The notes: a model not told the origin generated them from the letters alone. 8,016 nucleotides of DNA from Gammaproteobacteria bacterium (GCA_015494335.1 WGBK01000336.1:1-8016); one strand, 5' to 3'. Counted from the stretch's first letter, positions 1-6,708 are shown. Numbers and translations: made by a program.

Positions 1-1856
1 ACAAAGGGCTCGCTGACATGCCCGGTCAGCCTTGGCGAGCGCCCGGTGCGCGTCATGGTGTGCCACTGATCGCGCACGCGCCCGGTGTTGAGTATCAACG
101 GATAGTCGGGATTGGTCAGATGTGCCGGCGGTCGCGGGGTGACGGCCACGAAACGGGCGCGCCGGTTGGGCGTGTAGAAAGCCCCGGTACCGAACAGCCG
201 TCCCGTACCCCGGCCGGGCTTTCGCACCGGCCACTGGACCGGTTCCAGGCTGTCATAGGCTTCGCGATCGAGATCGGCCAGGCCGGACAGGTCGAAATCC
301 CGTTCGCCGTCGTTCTCGAAGGCGGAGAGGCGGGCGTGTTCGAGGAAAATCTCGTGCTCCGAAGCGTAATCGAAACCCCCGAATCCCATTTTTCGCGCCA
401 GTGCGCAGAGCATCCACCAGTCCGGCCGCGCCTCGCCGGGTGGTTCTAGAAAGGCCCGCTGGCGTGAGATGCGGCGTTCGGAATTGGTTACCGTGCCGGA
501 TTTCTCGCCCCAGGTGGCGGCGGGCAGCAGCACATCGGCATGGGCCGTGGTATCGGTTTCCACGCAATCACTGACGACGACGAAATCGCAACGCTCCAGT
601 GCTCGCGCGACACGGTTGCTGTCGGGCAGGCTGACCGCCGGGTTGGTGCCCAGGATCCACAGGGCCTTGATACGGCCTTCCTCGACGGCGCGGAACAGCT
701 CCACGGCCTTCAAGCCGGGTTTGCGGGCCATGCGGTTCGCGTTCCAGAAGCGTTCGACGCGCTCGATGTCTTCCTCACGCTCGAAATCCATGTGCGCGGC
801 AAGCTGGTTGGACAGGCCGCCGACCTCGCGTCCTCCCATGGCGTTGGGCTGGCCGGTCAGCGAGAAGGGACCCATGCCGGGGCGACCGATGCGTCCGGTG
901 AGCAGGTGACAGTTGATGATGGTATTGACCTTGTCGGTGCCGCTGCTGGTCTGGTTGACGCCCTGGGAGAACAGGCTGACGGTTCTCTCGGTGCGGGCAA
1001 ACCAGCGATACAGGGTTTCGACCTGTTCGATGGGCAGACCGCAGTGCTCGGCTACGGCCATTGGGGAGGGCGCATACCAGCGGGCGATGCGCAGGGCTTC
1101 CTCGAAACCGTCGGTGAGTTCCTGCACGAACAGGGCATCGCCGTGCCCCTGAGCCTGCAGCCAGGCCAGCAGGCCGTTGAACAGCACCGCATCGGTGCCC
1201 GGCTGCAGGGCCAGGTGCAGATCGGCGATATCGCAGCTGGCGGTTTTCCGCGGGTCGATCACCACCACGCGCAGGGGGCGGTCGCTGCCTTCCCGGGCCT
1301 TGCGTGCGCGCACGATGCGCTGGTACAGCACCGGGTGGCACCAGGCGGTATTGGAGCCGACGAGCAGGATCAGGTCGGCCTGGTCCAGATCTTCGTAATT
1401 GCCCGGCACCGTGTCTGAGCCGAAGGCGCGTTTCTGCGCGGTGACTACCGAAGACATGCACAGGCGCGAGTTGGTGTCGATGTTGGCCGAGCCTATGAAG
1501 CCCTTCATCAGCTTGTTGGCGACATAGTAATCCTCGGTCAGCAACTGACCGGAAACATACAGGGCCACGGCCTCGGGACCGTGTTCGTCGATGATCTTGC
1601 GGAAGCGTTCGGCGACGGTTTCCAGGGCTTCGTCCCAACTCGTTTTTCGGCCATTGATCAGAGGATGCAGCAGGCGACCTTCGGTGGAGACGGTTTCTGC
1701 CAGTGCCGAGCCCTTGGAACAGAGCTTGCCGAGATTGGCCGGGTGATCCGGCGTTCCACGCAATTTCTCGATGCGGCCGTCGGTGGACAGGCTGACATCC
1801 ACGCCGCAGCCGACGCCGCAATAGGGACAGGTGGTGGTGACGGTTCTGCGGTTCAT
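1..1856 (-). CDS. nasA: Assimilatory nitrate reductase catalytic subunit NasA (C-terminus beyond left edge)
   Basis: Molybdopterin-guanine-dinucleotide enzyme expected to reduce nitrate to nitrite in the cytoplasm. I translated the minus strand from the ATG at 1856; the frame stays open to base 1, giving 618 codons without a stop, so the gene is partial. Residues 10-17 read CPYCGVGC, and with Cys46 in GKLCSKG they make the N-terminal [4Fe-4S] site; Lys48 is the conserved lysine between cluster and cofactor. Cys133 in SRLCMSS is the expected molybdenum ligand of the Nap/Nas clade. Later landmarks are GVNQTSSGTDKVN, TGQPNAMGGREVGG and, near the edge, the start of the cofactor-binding C-terminal domain (LILNTGRVRDQWHTMTRTGR). 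No Tat signal is present. It lies 100 bp downstream of the DmsBC-like gene. The upstream ribosome site is weak. Whether a C-terminal [2Fe-2S] BFD-like domain exists, as in many long NasA proteins, cannot be seen. The family call is strong; nitrate as substrate is inferred from family and context. Confidence 0.93.
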   Translation of the reverse strand, partial: MNRRTVTTTCPYCGVGCGVDVSLSTDGRIEKLRGTPDHPANLGKLCSKGSALAETVSTEGRLLHPLINGRKTSWDEALETVAERFRKIIDEHGPEAVALYVSGQLLTEDYYVANKLMKGFIGSANIDTNSRLCMSSVVTAQKRAFGSDTVPGNYEDLDQADLILLVGSNTAWCHPVLYQRIVRARKAREGSDRPLRVVVIDPRKTASCDIADLHLALQPGTDAVLFNGLLAWLQAQGHGDALFVQELTDGFEEALRIARWYAPSPMAVAEHCGLPIEQVETLYRWFARTERTVSLFSQGVNQTSSGTDKVNTIINCHLLTGRIGRPGMGPFSLTGQPNAMGGREVGGLSNQLAAHMDFEREEDIERVERFWNANRMARKPGLKAVELFRAVEEGRIKALWILGTNPAVSLPDSNRVARALERCDFVVVSDCVETDTTAHADVLLPAATWGEKSGTVTNSERRISRQRAFLEPPGEARPDWWMLCALARKMGFGGFDYASEHEIFLEHARLSAFENDGERDFDLSGLADLDREAYDSLEPVQWPVRKPGRGTGRLFGTGAFYTPNRRARFVAVTPRPPAHLTNPDYPLILNTGRVRDQWHTMTRTGRSPRLTGHVSEPF

Positions 1857-1956
1857 CTAGGGTCTGCGGCCAGGGGAAAGCCGGGGATGGTACCCCAGCA
1901 GGACGAGGCTGCAAGCCCGCCGTCGACATGGGAACGGCGGGCGGGCTGCTGGTTGC
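1857..1956 (-). other. Intercistronic gap with a 9-bp hairpin (1915-1942)
   Basis: This 100-bp stretch separates the DmsBC-like gene from nasA. It holds a perfect inverted repeat, GCCCGCCGT at 1915-1923 and ACGGCGGGC at 1934-1942, with a 10-nt loop. On the transcribed strand the stem is followed by only two T residues, so it lacks the U-tract of a Rho-independent terminator. A smaller GGGG/CCCC pairing surrounds a GGTACC palindrome near 1883-1896. The likeliest role is mRNA stabilisation or processing between cistrons. I see no convincing promoter and no good Shine-Dalgarno in front of nasA. Confidence 0.5.
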
Positions 1957-3852
1957 TCAGGAAGCCTTGCCGGTCAGTACCCATCGCACATGGCCGATCA
2001 TGTCGCGCAGGCTGGTTTCGCGGAGGGTCTGCATCAACTCGTCGATGCGGAAGGGGTGATGGCGTTCGTAGGCCACGCCCATCTGCGGCATGTCGGCCAG
2101 ACCCACCTCGCGGGCATGCTCGACGAAGCCCTTGTTGCGCCAGAAGAAGGCGCCGGGCATGGTGGTCGGGATCACCAGCACGTAGAACAGCGCGCGTCCG
2201 ATGATCGCCGAGGCCAGGGCCGTCAGCGCCAGCAGGCCGAACAGCCAGGGGTTGGTCCCGCTCACGGCCAGCCAGAAGGCGAGCAGGGCGGAGCCGGCCA
2301 GCAGGCCGTTGCGCAGCCACCAGGGTTTGCCGTAGGTGGTCGTCTGTTCGTACCAGGAGGCGGCGCCCTCGCTGCGCGCATGACTCATTTTCCGGGCGTG
2401 GAAGACCAGGCCGATGGCTTCGAGCGACAGACCGCCGGCGGCCAGACCGGAGAGCAGGCGTCCCAGCCGGTCGTCGAAAACGCCAAAGGCCATCGCCAGC
2501 AGGCCGATCAACAGACTGCCGAGGGTGATGCCGGTGCCCGCAAAGGAAGTGCCGGTTTGCCAGTGGTTCCAGAAGGGACGCGCGGGAATGCGGTAGAGCT
2601 TATACATGAAATAGCCGCCAAAGCCGAGTCCGGCCAGCGCAACCACGGCCATGAGATTGGCCAGAGCCGTTGCCCAGCCGCCGTCGAACAGGCTGAACAG
2701 GCTGTAGCCGGTCAGACCGGCGAAGAAGGCGGACACCCCGGCGATCTCGCGGCTCACCGGCGACAGGCGCAGGTTGTTGAAGCCGCGGTAGAAGCGGTGC
2801 GGCTTGCCCAGGTGCATGTTGAGCTTGAACAGGCCGAAGCCCATCAATGCCACCATCAGCCACAGCGTGGGCAGGAAGGCGGAGGACTCACGGTAGGCCT
2901 GGATCGGCTCGATGCCGAACCAGCCGCCGAGCAGCAGCAGGGCGAAGGCGCCCATCACGGTCTGTACCGACAGGGTGAAGGCGATGTGGGCATTCTCGTG
3001 GGAGCCGAGCAGCTTCTTCCAGTTCCATTCCCGCCGGTAGCCCTTTTTCGGGTCCAGTTCCGGCTCGTAGTGTTTCTCGTCCTCGCTGCGGTGGTACTTG
3101 ATTGGTGTCTCGTCGACGCGACGCATCTCGCGCTGGATCGACTTCATTTGCTGGAAACGGATGTTGGGATGGGTGATATCGGTGCGCGGAAAGCCGGGGA
3201 TCTCGGTCTCGGCCTGCACCCGGCCCTCGGGAATGTTCTCGATCACGCCGAAATCCAGCGCCTTGCCGAGGCAGGCGGAGACGCAGGCCGGCTTGAGGCC
3301 GACCTCGAGGCGGTCAACGCACATGTTGCACTTGCTGACCTGGCCCTTGACCGGGTCGAGCTGCGGCGCGTTGTAGGGGCAGACCCAGGTGCAGTAGCCG
3401 CAGCCGAAGCAGATGTCCGGATCCTGCAATACCGCGCCGTATTCGGCGAACTTGGTGTAGGCGCGGGTCGGGCAGCCCTTGAGACAGACAGGGTTGTCGC
3501 AATGGTTGCAGGCCATCGAGATATTGATGCGCCGGTAATCCGGGTAGCTGCCGCCCTCGACGAAGCCGACCGAGCGAAAGGCAAGGTGCGCGGGTACTTC
3601 GTTCTTCTCCGAGCAGGCGGCCTCGCAGGCATGGCAGGCGATGCAGTTGTCGGCATTGAAGTAGAAGCCGTGCTGCTTGTAGCGGTTCGGGTTCTGCGGC
3701 GGCAGTTCCTCGTCGTTGATGACGAAGGGTTGCTCGCGCAGCGGGTCGCCCTCGGGCGCGGTTTCGATGGGCTTGCCGTAGCGGTTCACCGGCTGGCTCA
3801 CGGGATCGTTGAGCAGCGCGTATTCGGGTTCGTTTTCTCGTCTCTTGAACAT
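1957..3852 (-). CDS. DmsB-DmsC fusion: four-cluster ferredoxin joined to a polytopic quinol-type membrane anchor
   Basis: A 631-residue electron-transfer subunit. Residues about 60-200 are a DmsB/NarH-like ferredoxin domain with all sixteen cluster cysteines: C70-C73-C76-C80, C115-C118-C123-C127, C148-C151-C154-C158 and C175-C178-C190-C194, predicting four [4Fe-4S] clusters. A charged linker of about 85 residues follows. Residues about 288-562 contain about eight hydrophobic helices (near 288-312, 327-345, 370-390, 393-415, 438-460, 463-485, 513-531 and 535-562), matching the DmsC anchor family, then a soluble tail. In DmsABC enzymes these are two proteins; here they are one. It starts 20 nt after the catalytic subunit's stop, so the two are probably co-translated and form one complex that passes electrons from membrane quinol to the molybdenum site. 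The ATG at 3852 was chosen because upstream starts would overlap the preceding gene; the Shine-Dalgarno is weak. No Tat motif is seen, so the ferredoxin domain probably faces the cytoplasm. The architecture is certain; the quinol donor is inferred. Confidence 0.92.
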   Translation of the reverse strand: MFKRRENEPEYALLNDPVSQPVNRYGKPIETAPEGDPLREQPFVINDEELPPQNPNRYKQHGFYFNADNCIACHACEAACSEKNEVPAHLAFRSVGFVEGGSYPDYRRINISMACNHCDNPVCLKGCPTRAYTKFAEYGAVLQDPDICFGCGYCTWVCPYNAPQLDPVKGQVSKCNMCVDRLEVGLKPACVSACLGKALDFGVIENIPEGRVQAETEIPGFPRTDITHPNIRFQQMKSIQREMRRVDETPIKYHRSEDEKHYEPELDPKKGYRREWNWKKLLGSHENAHIAFTLSVQTVMGAFALLLLGGWFGIEPIQAYRESSAFLPTLWLMVALMGFGLFKLNMHLGKPHRFYRGFNNLRLSPVSREIAGVSAFFAGLTGYSLFSLFDGGWATALANLMAVVALAGLGFGGYFMYKLYRIPARPFWNHWQTGTSFAGTGITLGSLLIGLLAMAFGVFDDRLGRLLSGLAAGGLSLEAIGLVFHARKMSHARSEGAASWYEQTTTYGKPWWLRNGLLAGSALLAFWLAVSGTNPWLFGLLALTALASAIIGRALFYVLVIPTTMPGAFFWRNKGFVEHAREVGLADMPQMGVAYERHHPFRIDELMQTLRETSLRDMIGHVRWVLTGKAS

Positions 3853-3872
3853 CTTGTCAGGTCGTGTCGGGT

Positions 3873-6077
3873 CTAGAACTTGCGCATTTCCTTGCTCAGC
3901 CGGGCTGCGGCGAGCTGGTCTTCGATGGTTTCGATGCGCACCGCGGATTGCTTGTAGGCCGGTTGCCGGGAATGGGGGTCGAGCAGGCCCAGGGTCAGTC
4001 GGTTCGCGCAATCGTGAAAATGGAAGGGCAGGAATACCATGTTGTGAGGCACACGCTGGGTCGGCTGGGCCATGACTATGGCGTCGCCGCGGCGCGAGAT
4101 CAGGCGAACATACTCGCCCCGTCGCACACCCAGTTCGGCGGCGGTATCGGGGTTGATCTCGATGAATGGGATCGGGCTGAACTTGTTGTTGTTGCCGATC
4201 TTTCCGGTCTTGGTGCGGCCGTGCCAGTGCTCGATCAGGCGACCGGTGTTGAGCCAGATCGGGTATTCCTCGTCCGGTTGTTCGTTGTTGTCGATGAAGG
4301 GCAGGGGGATCAGCTTGGCGCGGCCGTCCGGGTACATGAAGCTGGCATCCTCGGTGTAGATGCGCTTGCCACCCTTCGGCGGCGCCTCACCGCGCTCGCG
4401 CTGGTCGGCGGTGTAGGGCCATTGGATGCCGCGATGCTGCTCGATCAGCTCATGGTCCATGCCGGAGATGTCGCAGAGGCGGCCCTTCGACAGCTCGCCC
4501 ATCTCGAGGAAGATGTCGGCGGCCTTTTCCGGGAAACTGACCTTGCCCTCCTTGTTGAAGCGTTCGGCGACGCGGTTGAAGATCCACAGGTCCGGCTTGG
4601 CCTGCCCGGGCGGCGTGGTCACCGGCTTGATGCGGTTGACGCGGCGCTCGGTGTTGGTCATCACGCCGTCCTTTTCCGCCCAGGTGCCGGCGGGCAGGTA
4701 GAGGTGGGCGTACTGGTTGGATTCGGAATCGACATAGCAATCCTGCACGCAGCAGAACTCCAGTTGTTCCATTGCGCGGCGGATACGCGCGGTGTTGGGC
4801 AGGGAGCTGAGCGGGTTGGTGGCGATCAGCCACAGGCCCTTGATCTGCCCGGCTTCCATGGCCTGATAGATGTCGGTCTGGTACATGCCGCGCTTCTTGG
4901 GCAGGAATTCCGGGTCGATGCCCCAGAATTGGGCGATCTCCTCGCGGTGTTCGGGCACTTCGAGGTAGCGATGATTCGGCAGCCCGGAGCAGGAAGACCA
5001 TTCCCGCGTACCCATGGCATTGCATTGGCCGGTGATCGACAGCGAGGTGCCGCCGGGCTTGCCGATGTTGCCGGTGATCAGCGCCAGGTTGTTGATGCCG
5101 ACCACGCCGTCGGAGCCGTGGGTGGACTGGTTGATGCCCATGGTCCAGATCTGCATCGCCGCGCCGGCCCTGGCGAAGGTGCGCGCTACGACTCGGATGG
5201 TGTCTTCGTCGATGCCGCAGAGCTTCGAGGCGGTGACCGGATCGTAGTTCGCGACCTCGGCGCGCAATTCGTCGATGCCGGTGGTGTTGGCATCGATATA
5301 GGCCTGGTCGTGCAGGCCTTCCTCGAAGATCACATGCATCATCGCGTTCATCAGCACCACATCGGTGCCGGGGCGGATCGGCAGGTGCATGTTGGCGTTC
5401 TGCGCCAGCATGGTGACGCGCGGATCGACGACGATCAGCGGGAAGTTGCGCTTCTCCTGGGCCTCCTTGAGGCGCCAGTAGATGATCGGGTGCTGCTCCG
5501 GCAGGTTGGAGCCCCAGGCGATGAGGCAGTCGGTGTGCTCGAAATCCTCGTAGCAGCCGGGCGGACCGTCGGAACCGAAGCTGCGCTTGTAGCCGGATAC
5601 TGCCGAGGACATGCACAGGGTGGTGTTGCCATCGTAGTTGTTGGTGCCGATCAGGCCGCGGGTGAGCTTGCCCAGGGTGTAGAACTCCTCGGTCAGCATC
5701 TGCCCGGTGGAGATCACCGCGAAGCTGTCGGGGCCGTGGCGCTCCTGCACCGCGCGGATCTCGTCGTGCAGCTTGTCGAGAGCCGTGTTCCAGTCGATGG
5801 CCTTCCAGTCGTCACGGAAATGGTCGCGGATCAGCGGCTCGGTGCCGCGCCCGGCGGAGTCGAACAATTCGTGCTCGAAGATGCCCTTGAGGCAGAGCTT
5901 GCCGCGATTGACATCGGCATCGGCGACGCCGCGCGAAGCCACGGGCTTGCCTTCGGCATTGAGTCCGACCTCGATCGAACAGCCGGTGGAACAATAGCCG
6001 CAGGTGGCATATTCCCAGGACTCCACCTCCTTTTCCGGAAGCTTGATCGGATTCTTGATTCCGCGTCCAAACAGCAT
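3873..6077 (-). CDS. Nas/Nap-clade molybdopterin nitrate reductase catalytic subunit
   Basis: A 734-residue bis-MGD molybdenum oxidoreductase, probably reducing nitrate to nitrite. Residues 26-33 (CGYCSTGC) and Cys62 in GKLCLKG form the N-terminal [4Fe-4S] site, with Lys64 as the conserved electron-relay lysine. Cys155 in TTLCMSSAVSGY is the expected molybdenum ligand. The domain order is the usual one, ending with the C-terminal cofactor-binding domain (IWLNTGRLIEHWHGRTKTG and LPFHFHDCANRLT) and a stop at 3873. It has no C-terminal [2Fe-2S] domain, fitting a separate electron donor, namely the ferredoxin/anchor gene 20 nt downstream. The N-terminus (MLFGRGIKNP) has no twin-arginine signal, so the enzyme should stay in the cytoplasm. 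The ATG at 6077 is preferred because a GAGGAG lies 10 nt upstream and the residues encoded before it are low-complexity and lie in the structured gap. It resembles the second reductase (1-1856) in plan but is clearly divergent. A formate dehydrogenase or other substrate cannot be fully excluded, although the neighbours argue for nitrate. Confidence 0.9.
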   Translation of the reverse strand: MLFGRGIKNPIKLPEKEVESWEYATCGYCSTGCSIEVGLNAEGKPVASRGVADADVNRGKLCLKGIFEHELFDSAGRGTEPLIRDHFRDDWKAIDWNTALDKLHDEIRAVQERHGPDSFAVISTGQMLTEEFYTLGKLTRGLIGTNNYDGNTTLCMSSAVSGYKRSFGSDGPPGCYEDFEHTDCLIAWGSNLPEQHPIIYWRLKEAQEKRNFPLIVVDPRVTMLAQNANMHLPIRPGTDVVLMNAMMHVIFEEGLHDQAYIDANTTGIDELRAEVANYDPVTASKLCGIDEDTIRVVARTFARAGAAMQIWTMGINQSTHGSDGVVGINNLALITGNIGKPGGTSLSITGQCNAMGTREWSSCSGLPNHRYLEVPEHREEIAQFWGIDPEFLPKKRGMYQTDIYQAMEAGQIKGLWLIATNPLSSLPNTARIRRAMEQLEFCCVQDCYVDSESNQYAHLYLPAGTWAEKDGVMTNTERRVNRIKPVTTPPGQAKPDLWIFNRVAERFNKEGKVSFPEKAADIFLEMGELSKGRLCDISGMDHELIEQHRGIQWPYTADQRERGEAPPKGGKRIYTEDASFMYPDGRAKLIPLPFIDNNEQPDEEYPIWLNTGRLIEHWHGRTKTGKIGNNNKFSPIPFIEINPDTAAELGVRRGEYVRLISRRGDAIVMAQPTQRVPHNMVFLPFHFHDCANRLTLGLLDPHSRQPAYKQSAVRIETIEDQLAAARLSKEMRKF

Positions 6078-6087
6078 GGATTTTTTT

Positions 6088-6093
6088 CTCCTC
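6088..6093 (-). promoter_or_regulatory. Shine-Dalgarno of the molybdopterin subunit
   Basis: On the minus strand GAGGAG is followed by seven A residues, TCC and then the ATG at 6077, a 10-nt spacer. It is the strongest ribosome-binding site in the window and decides the start over an in-frame ATG at 6188. Confidence 0.75.
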
Positions 6094-6115
6094 GTTGAGC
6101 CTGCCGGTTGAGGGC

Positions 6116-6313
6116 CGGCGGCAGTCCAGATCAGGGAACGCCGTGAACCCTTCCATGGGGGCTTGACGGCAGCTTTGCGGCTTCGCAATCCTTGCTATGC
6201 CGCAAAGTCCAGCCTCGCCATCCTTGGCGAGGCGTTTGCCAGCTGCGAAAATCCTCTGGATTTTCGTTCTGGCTCACCCCTGCCGCCGACATCCCTGATC
6301 TGGACCGCCGCCG
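6116..6313 (-). repeat. 198-bp folded intercistronic element: 22-bp inverted repeat enclosing three 9-bp hairpins
   Basis: The gap between nirD and the nitrate reductase gene is almost wholly inverted repeats. The outer arms, 6116-6137 and 6292-6313, are complementary over 22 positions with one mismatch (6123/6306), which becomes a G-U pair in the minus-strand transcript. Inside are three perfect stems: CGAAAATCC/GGATTTTCG at 6246-6254 and 6258-6266 (3-nt loop, flanked by GCCAG/CTGGC); GCCTCGCCA/TGGCGAGGC at 6212-6220 and 6225-6233 (4-nt loop); and CTTTGCGGC/GCCGCAAAG at 6173-6181 and 6199-6207 (17-nt loop). In transcription order the element begins 11 nt after the nirD stop and ends 38 nt before the next start codon. 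There is no U-tract, so it is not a simple terminator, and I saw no target-site duplication. It may be a cis-acting RNA, an mRNA-processing element, or a REP/MITE-like repeat; sequence alone does not decide. Confidence 0.75.
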
Positions 6314-6324
6314 CCCCCTGAAAT

Positions 6325-6636
6325 TTAATTCAGTGAAAGATAGACCTTGCCGTTCTCGACCTTGGCGTTGAAGGTGTTGGTGCAGCCTTCGTCGGGACCA
6401 AGGGCGTAGCCGCTTTCCAGGTCGATCTTCCAGTTGTGCAGCGGGCAGGTGACGGTGGTGCCGCTTACAATGCCCTGGGACAGCGGACCCTGCTTGTGCG
6501 GGCAGGCGTCCCTGATCGCGAAGACCTGGTCGTCGCGGGTGCGGAAAACGGCGACATTCATGGTGTCGGTCTTGACCACGCGGGAACCCAGGCGGGGGAT
6601 GTCCTCCAGCGCGGCGATTTCAATCCAGTTGCTCAT
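6325..6636 (-). CDS. nirD: Nitrite reductase small subunit NirD (Rieske-type)
   Basis: A 103-residue protein, the usual NirD length, that partners NirB in the cytoplasmic NAD(P)H-dependent six-electron reduction of nitrite to ammonium. It is a Rieske-fold protein: Cys45 and His47 in ACPHKQGPLSQG and Cys64 and His67 in CPLHNWKI form an intact C-x-H ... C-x2-H [2Fe-2S] ligand set. The start at 6636 has a GAGG six nt upstream (6643-6646), and the TAA stop is at 6325-6327. It lies 72 bp after nirB, the standard nirB-nirD order. A stand-alone Rieske ferredoxin is the only real alternative, and the position directly after nirB makes NirD far more likely. Confidence 0.95.
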   Translation of the reverse strand: MSNWIEIAALEDIPRLGSRVVKTDTMNVAVFRTRDDQVFAIRDACPHKQGPLSQGIVSGTTVTCPLHNWKIDLESGYALGPDEGCTNTFNAKVENGKVYLSLN

Positions 6637-6708
6637 GTTGTACCTCGAAAATGGGAATCTGCTGTGGCGGCTCCCCTTCGCCGGGGAGCCGCATGTGTTG
6701 GCCGGGAA
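6637..6708 (-). other. nirB-nirD intercistronic region with a 10-bp GC hairpin (6667-6692)
   Basis: A perfect inverted repeat pairs GCGGCTCCCC (6667-6676) with GGGGAGCCGC (6683-6692) around a 6-nt loop, which reads GGCGAA on the transcribed strand. No T-run follows, so intrinsic termination is unlikely. Its place between the two subunit genes suggests an mRNA-stability or processing hairpin that could set the NirB:NirD ratio. The nirD Shine-Dalgarno (GAGG, 6643-6646) lies downstream of the stem and outside it. Confidence 0.6.

Noticed and set aside
775..1929. A minus-strand frame of 384 codons overlapping nasA
   Set aside because: It is an out-of-frame shadow, rich in Arg, Pro and Ala. The nasA frame over the same bases carries the cofactor motifs and runs on to the window edge.
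1915..1942. Hairpin after the DmsBC-like gene as an intrinsic terminator
   Set aside because: Only two T residues follow the stem on the transcribed strand, and nasA continues on the same strand just downstream.
1990..3876. A 628-codon plus-strand open frame opposite the DmsBC-like gene
   Set aside because: Same cause: composition is rich in Ala, Gly, Val, Gln and His with no family motif, whereas the opposite strand has sixteen ordered cluster cysteines.
3853..4011. Upstream in-frame start at 4011 for the DmsBC-like fusion
   Set aside because: It would overlap the preceding gene by over 130 bp, and the added residues are an Arg/Pro-rich shadow of that gene's C-terminus.
3864..6098. A 744-codon plus-strand open frame opposite the molybdopterin gene
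   Set aside because: It is an antisense shadow created by high GC at third codon positions. Its translation has no recognisable domain, while the minus strand encodes an intact enzyme with all motifs.
6078..6188. Upstream in-frame ATG at 6188 for the molybdopterin subunit
   Set aside because: It would add 37 residues of low-complexity basic sequence read through the structured gap. The ATG at 6077 has a clear GAGGAG.
6225..6242. Sigma-54-like GG-N10-GC pattern (minus strand TGGCAAACGCCTCGC)
   Set aside because: The spacing fits, but the -12 half is imperfect, the pattern is common by chance in GC-rich DNA, and it overlaps a hairpin whose symmetry explains the bases.
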